From: Ceratotherium simum simum
Taxonomy: Eukaryota; Chordata; Mammalia; Perissodactyla; Rhinocerotidae
Assembly: GCF_000283155.1 (NCBI RefSeq)
Contig: NW_004454181.1
Coordinates: 26,526,813-26,590,812 of the forward strand
Direction of reading: 5' to 3'
DNA length: 64,000 nucleotides
The notes below the pieces were generated by a model that saw only the letters and a list, made by a program, of their open reading frames with translations, was not told the origin of the DNA and ran no database searches. Position 1 is the stretch's first letter. Each line of letters starts with the position of its first letter. Positions 46,398 to 58,030 of the stretch are shown in pieces. A program made the position numbers and the translations under genes.

Positions 46398-46794
46398 CTG
46401 GTTTCTGGGCAATGCTGGGCCCGCGGCTGGAGCTGAGGCTGGCTGTCATCACCTGCCGAGCCTTCGCCATGGCCCAGTCCTGGCCGGCCCTGTTGTCCTG
46501 CTGGGAACCCCCTCGTGCCTCCCTGGAGCAGCTGGGGGGCTGGATGCCCAGGGCTCTGGGCAGCTGTGGGGCCCCTTGGGTGGCTCTGCAGGCATTGTCC
46601 GCACTCCTGCTGGCCACCCCGTCTTCCTCCAAGTCTGTGAGCCCCGCCTCTCCTTGCAGGCCCTCCTCACCGCCGCTCTCCTCAGCCTCCAAGGCCAGAC
46701 ACCTGTAGCTCCCGTCAGGGATCTCAAAGGCGCAGGGGGTAGACCTGCCTTCGCTGGGTCCGACGGGTGGGGATGGGAGGTGGGGGCCCAGCAT
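46398..46794 (-). CDS. SYNPO: SYNPO distal ATG exon: N-terminus of the long synaptopodin form
   Basis: Minus strand. ATG at 46794-46792 opens [20 protein letters not shown], continues [20 protein letters not shown] and ends at IAQKP plus one base at the donor CCAG|GTAAGC (GT at 46397-46396). Joining to exon 3 restores Ala133 (G+CA), giving AQKP-ALGRSTS, as I recall in human synaptopodin. It supplies 132 residues found only in the longest isoforms; no known fold, acidic in the middle ([14 protein letters not shown]). The start has ACC before ATG, a good Kozak match at -3. The exon also carries about 250 nt of 5'UTR. Confidence 0.95.
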
Positions 46795-47044
46795 GGTGCT
46801 GCCTCTCCTCAGGGATGCAGAGAAGCTGGCACCTGGGCTGGGGCCGGAGCCACCTGTGTGAGCTCTGGTCTCTGCTCCTCTGGAGGCCTCCTCTGGTTCT
46901 CTGCAGCCCTGCCTTCCTCAGCCGACTCCGAGCTGGGGTGAGGTCCAGTTGCGAGGCTTTCCTGGGCTGGGTGGGGTGGTGGACCTCCAAGCCCTCCTTC
47001 TTAACCCGTCTCTGGTCTGCGAGGCCCCCTTCAAGACGATCTAT
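46795..47044 (-). other. SYNPO: 5'UTR part of the SYNPO distal ATG exon
   Basis: Bounded upstream by a strong acceptor, CTGTTTCTTTTCTCCCTGTGCAG on the minus strand (given as positions 47067-47045), with exon base 1 at 47044. This implies at least one further 5' exon upstream, not placed. Confidence 0.6.
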
Positions 47045-47569
47045 CTGCACAGGGAGAAAAGAAACAGCACATGAGACAGTTGGCTGGGTGTTCCAGGCTG
47101 AATTTCTGAGAGCTGTCCACTTTAGGGTGGCCCTGAGAACTGGCTGGGGTTTGGGGTACAAGTCCCACACATCCATGGGACAGACCCACGCTTCGGTCAT
47201 TTGACATCCCAAATTTTTGCCATACCCTTATGCCACCTGACACTTTATTTGCTTAATATTTTTCCATAAATCAACTTTAAATAACTTCTATTACTTTAGA
47301 CTTATCTTAAGTAATAATTGCAGGAAAACCACAAGTATGTTGTGCTAAGTCATTTTTCTCCCTTATACACATTAAATAAATATCTAGTTATTTAAAAATA
47401 CTTATCTGGGCACTGCCTACAAAGAATGCTCTCACGTGCCACCAAAGGTACACATGCCACAGGAACCAGGGGAACGGTGGGGCAGAGGGCGCAAGACTGG
47501 GGCCAGGGACCCCCTGAGGAGGCTGTGCACCCAGGGATACAATGCAGTGATGTGCCTGCATTCCCATGC

Positions 47570-47755
47570 TTTGAGCTAGACCACCACCTGTGTGGTGGGC
47601 AGCAAGTCACATGACCTCTCTGAACCTCAGCTTCCTCATCTGTGAAATGGGAACTGTAATATCTCCAACATAGTGTTACAATGAGGATCAAGTGAGAAAA
47701 TGCATGCAGAGAGCTTAGCATAGTTTCTGAGACATAACTTCACACATGTTGGCTA
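47570..47755 (+). repeat. MIR SINE
   Basis: ACATGACCTCTCTGAACCTC, TTCCTCATCTGTGAAATGGG and AGCTTAGCATAGTTTCTGAG. Confidence 0.85.
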
Positions 47756-48270
47756 TTCTTTCACTCCACAAAAATTTACTGAGCTCCGATTACATTTTAG
47801 ATGTCATAAAAGGTACTGGGGATGCAGTGGGGATAAAGAAGATATGGTACTCTGGCTCATGAAGCCTTAAGATCTGGTGGGGGGAGCTGTAAACAATAAC
47901 TGGAATATGATTATTTAGAAATGTTAACAGTGATGATAATCCAAGAGACAGGGGATGGAGGCTTCCTATAGGGATGCGAGGAGGGGATGGATGGGAGAGA
48001 AATGGGCGGAAGACTTGGCTGGGCTGGGAGGCAGATGGAGAGTGGGTGTGGAGGAAGAGGGAGGAGTCTAGGATGCAGCCCCGTTCGTCACTCTGGTGAC
48101 AGCGTGATTTCGTTAATAGAGACCAGGAATAAATGGGAAGGAGCAGGTGTTCAGGGGAGCAGGGAGATGAGTTCAGTTTGGGATTTCTGGGGGAGATGAG
48201 CATGGTCAGCTCCACATGTGGGCCGGGAGAGCAGAGGAGACTTCCAGGCCAGAGACAAGGGTTTGAAAGT
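47756..48270 (-). repeat. L2 LINE, antisense
   Basis: AAAATTTACTGAGCTCCGAT, GGTACTGGGGATGCAGTGGG and GAGTTCAGTTTGGGATTTCT read as reversed L2. Confidence 0.7.
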
Positions 48271-48507
48271 CATTTGTGAGGACTTCCACCCAGCTGGGGG
48301 CACAGCGCGGAGGTAAACAAGATGGCCCCAGGATGGGCAGGTAGAGCTTAAGACAGGGCTGATGGCCAATTACACTTGGGAGGAAACTCTGGAATTTATA
48401 GACCTTGGTTAACAGATGTTGGATTCCACCACTACTTAGCTGTGTGAATCTGGTGAGTGTGAACTCTCTGAATCTCACTTATCCTATTGCACAATGGGAA
48501 GAAAGGA

Positions 48508-48535
48508 ACACACACACACACACACACACACACAC
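48508..48535 (+). repeat. (AC)14 microsatellite
   Basis: Fourteen uninterrupted AC units; the only long pure dinucleotide run seen. Confidence 0.98.
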
Positions 48536-48884
48536 CCATGGGCAGTGAGAATCCTGAGAGTTGTGAAAGTCTGTGGGCACTGGTGACCTCAGGGCCTGGA
48601 CTGACTTCAGCTGCTGTGGTACTTGACCTGGAGGCCAGGCCTCCGCCCCCAGCAGTCTAGGTCAAGGCCTTGGCTTCTGGTTGGAGCTGTGCTGGGAGAG
48701 TCTGGTAGGCAAGAGGCAACTCAGCGCATTACCAGGCCCTGGGGCAAATCAGTGCCAACTGGGGAAGGCAAACAAGAGCCAGATCACAAAGACGATGGGC
48801 ACATGTTACAGAGCCTCGGCGGCAGAGAAATCAGCACAATGAAGCCGACCTTCTGCCCGAAGAAGGGGAGCTCACAATATTGAA

Positions 48885-49075
48885 CACCTATTCCCTGCTG
48901 GGTTATTCACTTAGGTTATCTAAATAAATGCTCACAGCAACCCATCGAGAGAGGTATTGTTGTTATTATTCCAGTTCAGAGTGAGGAAACTGAGGCTCAG
49001 ATAGGCCAAGTGACTCCGGGCCTAAGTCACACAGCTAGTGACAGGAAGGGCCGGGATCCGGACCCAGCTCTGACA
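48885..49075 (-). repeat. MIR SINE, antisense
   Basis: ACAGCAACCCATCGAGAGAG, GAGGAAACTGAGGCTCAGAT and AAGTCACACAGCTAGTGACA. Confidence 0.85.
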
Positions 49076-49769
49076 CCCTGACCGTGATGGTGGACACAGA
49101 GACACAGAAGGGATGCCTCCAGGGCCTCATTCCTCTCCCAAGTCCTTCTCACTCACCAGCTGCTGCCAGATTTCTGCCATTAGAGTTTCAAAGACTCTAG
49201 AATCTCACAAAGGGCCGGTAGAATGGTCCCTTCTGAAGAGATCTAACTGGCTGTGTGACCTTGGGCACGTGCCCTCTACACTCTGGGATCAGTTTGCCCA
49301 AAGGCACATGGCGGGTTGAGCCCGATGATGCTAGAGGGTCCCTCCACCATGCCGTTGCAGGATAACGTGATTCCAGGCACTTGGAGGCCCCCATCGCCGC
49401 CACCGCACCCATATAGCCAGATGGCAGGAGGCAGGAGTGGGCGTGGGGGGGCAGGGCTCCCTCTGACGCCCGCAGGGGCCTCGCCTCACTCCATCTCTGC
49501 TTCTGTTTTGCTGTATTTGACGGTGGCCACGGTTTCCAGGAAAGAAGAGAGAGGCGGAAAAGTTAACTTTCCACCACCCACACAAATATTTTTGGCCGGC
49601 GTTGTCTTCACGCTGCCAAGCCAGGAGGGAGGGGTTGGCAGGAGCGCTCCAATTCAAGTCTCCCTCCCAAGGAGAGAGGACTCCCACCCAGATGGGGGGC
49701 CTGGGGCCTGGAACACCCACCCTGTTCAGGGGCCTGGGGCAGGGGCTGGGGGGTCAGGACCCATAACAA

Positions 49770-49950
49770 TAATGGCTGCTGCCACTCACTGAGCATCTGC
49801 TGGTGCTCGGCCAAGCCTTTCACCTAACACTGCTGTGGGGCAGGTGTGAGTGCCATCTACAGATGAGGAAACTGAGGCACAGAGAAGGAAATTCCGCATC
49901 CAGAGTGCACAGTGGTGAGTGGGAGAGCAGGGGGTGAATCAAGCTGCTGG
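49770..49950 (-). repeat. MIR SINE, antisense
   Basis: CACTCACTGAGCATCTGCTG, CTACAGATGAGGAAACTGAG and GCACAGAGAAGGAAATTCC. Confidence 0.8.
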
Positions 49951-50589
49951 GCCCTGTGCTCCTAGCCACTGCTCTCAGTGCTTGCAGACTCTGACTCTGG
50001 GGACCCCCACAGCCCCTGAGGCTGCGAGCTCAGACACAGCACACTCCTCTGTGTGGGTGTATCTCCACTGTGGGCAGGAGAGAGCCCACTCCAGCCTCAG
50101 CGGAAATGGGACGGGGGGGTCCTCTAACACCAGCTCCCCCAAATCCACACCCCTCATCCGGCCACAGGCCCTAGGACACGGAGCCTCCACAGGCAGGGCT
50201 GAGAGAGTCCAGCAAACCCACTGTCCTCATCTCATGGCGGGGAGCTCTGAGCCCAGAACAGGGTGGGCTCACCCAGGTTGTACAGCAAGTCAGACACAGG
50301 CCTGGCACTAGAACCCAGCCGCCCGGACACCAGCTCCTCACATATGCCCTGCTCCCCCCTGAGTGGTCAGCCTTCCCTCCTCCCTTCCCTGACGGCCCAT
50401 GAGTCCAAGCAGGGCCCCAGGACCGAAGGCGGAGCATCAGAAGCTCTACAGTCTGTGTCCTTGCAGTTCTGAGGGCCTGCTGAGATCTCCTGAGGCGCCT
50501 TCTGTTGTCGGCTTCTGTAGTGGGTAGGCCCAGGGAACATGGTCTTGGGAGCCTCATGTTCCTTCTGCTGTTCCCTACGCGGTAGGGGA

Positions 50590-50760
50590 AAGGCACTGGC
50601 TTTACAATCAGATCTGGGTTCGAATTCTGACTCTACCCTTCATCGGCTGCCTGACCCTGGGCAAGTCTCTTCAGCCTTCTGAGCTTCGGTTTCTCTGTCT
50701 ATAGAATGGGTTAAAACAGAGCCTACTTCACAGGGTTATGGTAGAGATTAATTGAAAAAT
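50590..50760 (+). repeat. MIR SINE
   Basis: CACTGGCTTTACAATCAGAT, GGGTTCGAATTCTGACTCTA and CCTGACCCTGGGCAAGTCTC. Confidence 0.87.
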
Positions 50761-51829
50761 ACAGGCTCACTCCTTCACTCGGCAGGGAATGAGGGAGCAC
50801 TGCCGTGCGCCGCTCACCTGCTGGCCTCTGGGGGTGCTTGGCACACAGGCCAGGTGAGTGTAAAGCGCAGCCTGGCCTCCCCCTTATTCCCCATCATCTG
50901 CAGTGCCCCCAGCCTACTCTGTTGCTACAGAGGAAGGTGAAGGGAGTGAGGGGTGCTGAGGATCAGGGCTTAAGTAGGCTCATTGCAGGGCTCAGGGTAT
51001 GGGGTCCTAGTTTAGACTCTCCCACTGACTTATTGAGTCATGCCAGGGAAATCACAGGATCTGATTCTATAGGGGAGAGACTAAAGTAGGCAGACAGGAG
51101 AGAAGCAGCCCAGGAAGACTAGATCCTCATTCCTCTGAAGGCCTTTTTGCCCCAGAAGTCTCCATACCTGGCCTCCCCAATGCAGTCTCTCCCTATCTCC
51201 ATCCTCTATGGGATCTAGTCCAGTTTTCTAAAGTGCAGCTCTCAATGTGTTGCTCACCTGCTCAAGAACCCTCCATGGCTCCCCATTACTCACGGAATAA
51301 AGAAAAGTTGCAAACAAAAGGAAGTGCAGATTCAAAGGCAGATCTCATCATCCTTGGCTGAAGGGAAGGAAGGAGGGCTTCCTGGGGATGATGATGCTTC
51401 AGTTGGATTTGAAGGACTTTGACAGGAAGTTCTCGGCATTCTGATGGACGGAAGGTACTCCATCCTTCAAGGCCCAGTGAAGGCAAGAAGGATCGTTTGG
51501 GGATGAATCTGAAGAACAACGCGGGCCTGGATAGGCTGAGGCTAGGGCGCATCTGGCAGGGCACCGGGAGGTGAGGCTGGGAGAGAAGGTGGCCAAATTG
51601 TGACGGGCTTCAGCTGCCTTGACTCTCTCCTGCTGGCTCAAGGGATGATGTAGAGGGCAGCCCTACAGGACTGGGGGAGCCCCTGCAACACCCAGCTCTG
51701 GGGGTGGGACTGGAGGCAGCGAGGCCAGAGTTGAAGGTGGGAGGCTGAAACAAGGGCTGGCGTGCAGAGATCCCTTCAAGAGGAGCATTTGGGGGCAACT
51801 TCCTCAGCACCTGGCACAATGCCAGGCAC

Positions 51830-52060
51830 ATCATAACAATCACAGTGATAATAGCTGATGTTTCTGGAGTGTTTACTATGTCAGGTGCTATTCCAGACAC
51901 AGTGGGCATTAACTCATTTGATCCTCATCGTGACCCTATAAGGAAGGTGCTATTATTATCCCCATTTTACGATAGGAAATGGGGCTTACGTGACTTGCCA
52001 AGCTCACCCGGCTGGTAAGTGGCTGAGTCAGGGCTCATATCCTGATAGTCTAGCTCCAAA
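51830..52060 (-). repeat. MIR SINE, antisense
   Basis: TTTACTATGTCAGGTGCTAT, CATTTGATCCTCATCGTGAC, CCCCATTTTACGATAGGAAA. Confidence 0.88.
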
Positions 52061-52110
52061 CATCACTCTTACCCATAAAGCTGTACTGCCCCAATAGTTT
52101 AAGTAGTTAC

Positions 52111-52138
52111 TGAATGAGTGAATGAATGAATGAATGAA
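52111..52138 (+). repeat. (TGAA)n short tandem repeat
   Basis: TGAATGAGTGAATGAATGAA-type run, seven units with one G substitution, typical of L2/MIR tail remnants. Confidence 0.9.
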
Positions 52139-53244
52139 GGAGAAGGAAGGATGGGAGGATGGAAGGGAAAGAGGGAGGAGATTATCTCTAGTGCCTGGTA
52201 CATAATACTCACTCAATAAATAGTTATCAAGTAGAATAACAAATGTGGGGCTACTGAGGCATTAATTGGATATACAACCTAGGGGCAAAAATGGAGTTGC
52301 CCTGGGGGAAGGGGTAACTCAGAACTGGTCCAGATGGCTCAGGTTGCACCTACCTACCCGACCTGTGTCTGGCAGCACCTCGCCTCAGGAGTGGGGTGGG
52401 GTTGTATCTGGCCTGTCCAGAGCTGAGTTCTCCCTGCCACTAGGAAGAGAGCTTCCATTGTCCTCAAGGATCTGAGCTGAGAGCATGTTCCTGCCTTAGT
52501 GCTTCTCTCTCTATCCCAAGGAGGGAATGGGAGCCAAGGTGGGGGGGTGGGTCTCTTCCCCACAGCTCCACAAGAGAGTCCCAAGCTCCTCCATCGTCCA
52601 GGACTGGGGAGCGTGGGGAAGCCTGGCGTTCGTGATTACCTTGCTATGTGTTCTTGGAGGAGTCACTTCCTTTCAATGGGCCTCAGTTTCCCCAGCTGAA
52701 AAAGGCTTTGGGCAGAGTGGCTGGTGGGCGGGGTAGCAGCAAGGTTGAAGCTATCCCTGAATGCTCCCTGGACATGCTCTTTCCTGGCATTTTCCAGTGG
52801 GCAGAGTCAGTCCCAGAGGGATGTGCAAATGTGACCCCGGTTACCGACCCCTCCCTCCAGTCCTGCAGGACAAACTGAGCAGTCCTGGCCTCCTTCCTTC
52901 CTGTCTCGGCCTCAAGCCATCACCGCCCTGCAGCCCAGCCTGCTCTGACCTCTCCTTCTTCCTCCCTACTTCTCTCCTCCCTCCGTTCCCATCCACCTCC
53001 TGGGGCGAAGGGGCCGGTGTTGGACGGGCATCATGTGAAGCTGGGGGAGCTCTGGAAGCATCAGGAAATCATCCCTGAGCAAAAGGTAGCTGTGAGGGGC
53101 TGGGAAGGACTCCCAAGCTGGGCACGCTGGATGGTCTCAGGAGAAATGAATGTCAGGCAGGCCTCAGCTCAGCCTTACCACAGCTGGGTAACTTTGGACC
53201 AGTCACTCCTCTCGCTGAAATTCAGTTGCCTTCTTGGTAGACTG

Positions 53245-53470
53245 GAGACTCAGTCCTTCACTTGTTCATTCATTAGACACGTATTCACTGAATGCCTGCT
53301 ATGTGCCATCCGCTATTTTAAGTGCTGGCGGTACAGAGGGAACAAAAGAGAAAGAACCCTGCCCACGTGAAGCTCACATGGTAGTTGGGGTGGGCAGAGA
53401 ATAAATAAATAAGAAAGTGTGTCAGATGGTGATAAGTGCGATGGAAAAATAATTAAGCAGGAGAGGGAAC
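53245..53470 (-). repeat. L2 LINE fragment, antisense
   Basis: TTCATTCATTAGACACGTAT, TGCCTGCTATGTGCCATCCG and TGTCAGATGGTGATAAGTGC. Confidence 0.75.
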
Positions 53471-53984
53471 GGGAGAGCTGTGTGTCATTAGGACAGAGAA
53501 AACAGTGGTATTGAAATGAAAAACCTTGACAGATGCCATCCTGTGTTGTGTATGCCTTATGTATTTCAAGTTCACTATTATGTTCAATTCTCATATGTAA
53601 TTATAAATACATCAAATCAACATTAGGTGGCAAACTTAGAAACTCAAGCCCTGCAAACTCCTGGGAGATCTACTTCTTATGCTCATAGTCTGATAATGCA
53701 ATTGTTCACCATTTTAGAACCTCGTGTTCCACTATGAACATGTCTGCCATTTACAATTGAGTATTTTTTTATGATCCGGTGTATAAAAATCTGATTTCAC
53801 ATATTAGCATTATTTCTTTGAGAACATTCTTTTTGAAATTCATTGAATTGATAGAGTGTCTCCTCGGTGTACAACACACGCTAGACAATGAGTTTGAGGA
53901 TAATGATAATGATACGTATAGTTGTGAGGATTAAGTAAGTTAACGTGTATAAGTGCTGGATAAGATGCAGCTGTTGTCATGATA

Positions 53985-54215
53985 ATTGTTAGGAGTGACC
54001 GAGGATATAATCAAACAAATCTACCATGTATTGAACTGACCCTGTGCTGGGCACTGCACTGGTACCTTCTATCAAGTATATCTTGTTTATTCCCCACAAT
54101 AACCTTACGAGGCAGGCACCTACTACTATCCCCATTTAACAGATGGGGAAATGGAGGCTTAGGGAAGATAATCTCCGCCCAAGGTACCAGAGCAGGAGAA
54201 CAACCAAGGCTCACC
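53985..54215 (-). repeat. MIR SINE, antisense
   Basis: TTGAACTGACCCTGTGCTGG, ACAATAACCTTACGAGGCAG and CCCATTTAACAGATGGGGAA. Confidence 0.85.
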
Positions 54216-54524
54216 TCTGAGGGTCCAGGGAGAGGCCATTTTGCCCAGCACAAAGAACCCTTCCTTCTGGCCCTGGCTCTGCCATGCCCTCTGTGACCTT
54301 GCCCACATCCCTCCACTCCTGGGCCTCGGTGACCCCCAACCACACAATTACAGAGCTGGGCTTGGGGTCTCCAAGTGCCCTTCCAGCTCTGGATTGCCCA
54401 TGAATCCCGGCACCCAGGATGCTGGGGAACTCGAGGCTGATCCAAACGGACACACCGAACCCAGCCTGTTCACAGAATCAGCCAAGTCCCCTGCACGTCA
54501 CATCTATTTCTGCCCTGCTGGGTT

Positions 54525-54591
54525 TATAAATATATGGGCCGGAGAGCTAGCTTCAGCAGAACCGGAGGGACTGAAGTCACGGCTATAAATA
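54525..54591 (+). promoter_or_regulatory. Pair of TATAAATA motifs, 59 bp apart
   Basis: TATAAATA at 54525-54532 and 54584-54591 on the plus strand in non-repeat sequence, the first followed by TATGGG and the second by CAGGG. Both are TATA-like and A/T-core (MEF2/SRF-like) sequences. They point opposite to SYNPO; an enhancer or plus-strand transcript start are equally possible. No splice or ORF evidence. Confidence 0.3.
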
Positions 54592-54940
54592 CAGGGCCAA
54601 GGCTGGTGCTGGGGTCAGGCAGAAGGTGCAGCAGGGCCAACACCTGCCCGGAAAACCACACCCCAGGGGTCCTGCATGCAGTCTAGTCTCCTCCTGGACA
54701 CACAAGAAAACAGGGGCCCAGAGGGGCAGGGACTCATCCAAGGCCACACGGGCAGTGAGGGTCAGAGGTGAGGCTGGCTCTGAGTCAGGCTGCTCTTCAC
54801 GCCATCTACTGCTCATGCTCGGTATGGGCCCCCCAAACCCCGCCCTGAGGGGTCACACTGAGTGAGCCAGTTGGAACAAGAGCAAGGTATTGTGATTTAA
54901 GTTTATAAAATAAACCTATACTGATAACATACTGCTTTTT

Positions 54941-55243
54941 TTTTCTTTATTTTTAATTTTTTTTGTGAGGAAGATCAGCCCTGAGCTAACATCCGTGCTA
55001 ATCCTCTTTCTGCTGAGGAAGACTGGCCCTGAGCTAACATCTATTGCCAATCCTCCTCCTTTTTTCCCCCAAAGCCCCAGTAGATAGTTGTATGTCATAG
55101 CTGCACATCCTTCTAGTTGCTGTATGTGGGACGCGGCCTCAGCATGGCCAGAGAAGCGGTGCGTCGGTGCGCGCCTGGGATCCGGGCCCGGGCCGCCAGT
55201 AGCGGAGCGCGCACACTTAACCGCTAAGCCACGGGGCCGGCCC
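54941..55243 (-). mobile_element. ERE SINE, antisense, long form
   Basis: Minus strand starts GGGCCGGCCCCGTGGCTTAG and includes the tRNA-like head, the ACAGCAACTAGAAGGATGTG body, two tail repeats (GTTAGCTCAGGGC...TTCCTC) and poly(A). Flanked by AACATACTGCTTTTT (54926-54940) and AACATACCGCTTTTT (55244-55258), one mismatch. Confidence 0.95.
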
Positions 55244-55624
55244 AACATACCGCTTTTTATCTGTTGGATATATTGGAGTTCTCAAAATTTTGGTTTGTGA
55301 AAGGGTTCTATAACTAAAAATTCAGAAAATTACTAAGCATATCTATCTCCCGCTCAGCAGGACCCCACCTCACCGTGCAGAGTGGCCCAGCCATGCTGGA
55401 GCCCCCCATACCGACCCAACAGCCAACTGTGTGGATCACTTCCCAACTCTGCACTCAGTGACATCACTTTGGCAGTTTGAAATTGGCTGTGGTGGGAGTC
55501 ATTACACCATGGACATGGGCAAATGCTACAAACCAGGGCTCCCCGCCTCTACCCCACCCACCCAGAGAGCCAGTTGTTAAACATTTACCAGCACACCACT
55601 GATTAAGACCACGTCTAGTGAAGC

Positions 55625-55765
55625 CCGACCATGCCTATGTCCTGGCTGTCTGAACTTGGGCCAGTTATTTTACCTCTAGGAGCCTCCATTTTTCCATCTG
55701 TAAAGTGGGAACAATAACCACACCTGCGCCATAGCTACTGTGAGGGCTAAATGAGCTTTGCCCCT
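55625..55765 (+). repeat. MIR SINE fragment
   Basis: CTGAACTTGGGCCAGTTATT, CCATTTTTCCATCTGTAAAG and GCTACTGTGAGGGCTAAATG. Confidence 0.8.
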
Positions 55766-55774
55766 AAGGGTTAG

Positions 55775-55945
55775 CCCAGCAGCTCCCAAACTTGCCTGCA
55801 GATTCGATCACCCGAGGATCTTTACACTTTCCAAAGCCCCAGCCTCACCCCAGACCAATTCAATCGCATCCTCTGGGGGCACCAGTATATTTTGAAATTT
55901 CCCAGGTGATTCCAATGTGCAGGCAGGTTTGGGAACCCCTGGCTC
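55775..55945 (+). repeat. MER5-like hAT DNA transposon
   Basis: GCAGCTCCCAAACTTGCCTG, AAAGCCCCAGCCTCACCCCA and CCAGGTGATTCCAATGTGCA, ending TTTGGGAACCCCTGG, which mirrors the start. Confidence 0.8.
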
Positions 55946-56597
55946 ACACTGCCTGCCTCTTTGCAAGCATTCAGCAGCCGTCCAGGAACCAGAGGGATGG
56001 GGGCAGTGTGGATCCCTCATCCTTGCTCCATTTAACTCGTGGGTCTCGTGAACAAAGTTTGCATTAAAAGAGTGGTGGGGATTTGTGTGTGTATTCGTTC
56101 TGTTTAAAGGCCTGATCTGCCCAAAGCGTGCGGGAGGGGCTGCTTCCAAGGACCGCAGGAGGAGGGCCTTCGCCTTCTCCCCTCCTGATGTGTGCCCGGG
56201 CGCCCACACACTCTGGAGCAGGTGGGCCACAGGCTCATAAACCCCACGGAGGCCTCACTTCGTGTGGTACTCAGCTGAGGAGATGGAGAGACCTCAGCCT
56301 GGTGTCTCCCTCCCCTCCTAGAGAGAGTTAGGCTCTTCTCAACCCACAGGCCAGGGGCTCACAAAGCTTGGCTCAGCCTGGGAGACATCGAGCTGCTGGC
56401 TTGGAGGACTCAGATTAAGAATAGAACTATCAGTGCTTATGCCAAGGGCTTGGGGCCTCAGCCTAGCTTCTCCCTGGAACACCACCAACAACAACCAGTG
56501 ATAAAAACAATCATAATAGTGGCTGACGTTTATCGGATTCTTCCTATGCGCTAGGACACAGCGCAGTAAGCACCTTGAAAGGCAGTCTGGGATACGA

Positions 56598-56938
56598 CTG
56601 CGCTGGCCAATATGGTAACCACTAGCCACACGTGCTACTGAGCACTTGAAATGTGGCGAGTTCAAATCGAGAGGTGCTATAAATAAAGAATATGCACCAG
56701 ATTTTGAAAACTTAATACGCAAAGAAGAATGTAAAATGTCTCATTAATAACTTTTTTTAGACATTAAAGTCACGTTAAAATGATGCTATTTTGGATTTAA
56801 ATAAATGTTATTAAAATAAATTTCACAGGTTCCCTATTTTCACCTGTTTCTTCTTACTTTTTTAGTGTGGCTGCTAGAAAATTTAAAATTATGTATGTGC
56901 TTGCATTTATTTCGATGGACAGCACTGGCGTAGAGGTC
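56598..56938 (-). repeat. Non-autonomous DNA transposon relic
   Basis: CTGCGCTGGCCAATATGGTA at one end and ATTTCGATGGACAGCACTGG at the other are imperfect inverted repeats; the interior is AT-rich with TAGCCACACGTGCTACTGAG. Family name not certain. Confidence 0.65.
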
Positions 56939-57140
56939 AGGAGGTCATGCTTTCTAGAAGCGCACTCCTGGGCTTTGAATTGTATCTGTATTCTGCCACT
57001 CACCAGCTGTGAGATCTCAGGTGAGCCTCGGTTTCCTCATCTGTCAAACTAGGACAATAATGGCACGTCCCTCTGTGGCTTTTGTGTGGATTTAACGTGC
57101 CTGGCACAGAGAAAGCACTCAGTGAAGATCAGCTATCAGG
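56939..57140 (+). repeat. MIR SINE
   Basis: TATTCTGCCACTCACCAGCT, CGGTTTCCTCATCTGTCAAA and CGTGCCTGGCACAGAGAAAG. Confidence 0.85.
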
Positions 57141-57614
57141 AGACCATTGGGCACTGGGCTAAGTGATTTCCCTGGATTATCTCATGCCTCAGTAGGTACT
57201 GAGCTCCCCGTCACTGACAGTGAACAAGCAGAGCCTGGGAAACTCCTTGGCAGGCTGCTCTAGAGGGAATCCAAAAATTGAATGCAGGGCGGTGGAGAGG
57301 CGTTGGACGAAATGGTCTCTGAAGAGGGCTCCCAGCGCTGACACTGCATCATGCTGCTGTCTGCCCCGGCTTGGTTTGTCCACTAATTCTCTCTTCCTCA
57401 CCACGTCCTCCTCTCCTTTCCCAAATTTTCATTCAACCCAACTGAATGTGATAGACACAGGTGCCACTGGGGGCGGGCGTCGTGCAGGACACTGTGAGGA
57501 GACCAGAAGGAAAGCAGATGTGATTCCCATGTTCAAGGAGTCTAGCATGAGCAGAAGGCATGAGACAGGGGTTTGAATAGCTATAATACAAGGTGTGAGG
57601 TGACAAGGGCCACA

Positions 57615-57760
57615 GGAAGCTACTTAACCTCTCCAAGCCTCAGTTTCCCCATCTGTAAAATGGGCCAGTGATAGCACTGCCTTCTAGGAATTGTCGTGAG
57701 GATTAAATGAGATGATGCAGGAGAAGTGCTCAGCCCCGTGCCATGCACATGGACCGGCTC
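57615..57760 (+). repeat. MIR SINE fragment
   Basis: CTACTTAACCTCTCCAAGCC, CCCATCTGTAAAATGGGCCA and GTGAGGATTAAATGAGATGA. Confidence 0.87.
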
Positions 57761-57817
57761 AGGAACCGTTGGTCTTTAAGCCAGTTCCACGAGGGCTGGC
57801 TTCACGTCAGTTTTGCT

Positions 57818-58030
57818 CACCATTCGTTCATTCAGCAAGCAGTTTTTGAACATATGCTGTGAGCCAGGACCGCTGTGGGAGCTGGAAGTACAGCAGGGAT
57901 AAGATGCTCTCCTGGATGTGGAAATGTTGAGAGCAGGGCAGGGTGGGACAGGGAAGGTAGACAATAAGCCATTAGATGAAGAAATAAGCCAGGTAATTTC
58001 AGAAAATGAAAAGTGCTCTGAAGATGACAG
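57818..58030 (-). repeat. L2 LINE fragment, antisense
   Basis: CATTCGTTCATTCAGCAAGC, GGAAGTACAGCAGGGATAAG and AGAAAATGAAAAGTGCTCTG. Confidence 0.7.

Larger units (their letters stand above)
9190..47044 (-). other. SYNPO: SYNPO gene (synaptopodin), from distal ATG exon to poly(A) site
   Basis: Three coding exons on the minus strand rebuild synaptopodin: 46794-46398, 19429-17022 (or to 17052) and 12028-11279. Splice phases agree: phase 1 across the first junction (G|CA gives Ala133) and phase 0 across the second (GAG-GCT-CAG|GAC). Reading through exon 3 gives 934 residues from the distal ATG or 691 from the internal ATG, close to the 929 and 685 I recall for human. Splicing to the last exon adds about 249 codons at the nominal gap length. 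Synaptopodin is a proline-rich actin- and alpha-actinin-associated protein of kidney podocytes and of the neuronal spine apparatus. At least one upstream non-coding exon remains unplaced. Confidence 0.95.

Noticed and set aside
46724..47212. 162-codon minus-strand ORF overlapping the distal SYNPO exon
   Set aside because: Different frame from MLGPHL and crosses the exon acceptor at 47045, so it is a shadow.
49151..49160. Strong minus-strand splice donor CTG|GTGAGT as a SYNPO 5' exon
   Set aside because: Donor-like strings recur by chance (also near 50818 and 51257, the latter in L2-like sequence); no acceptor, promoter or conservation evidence.
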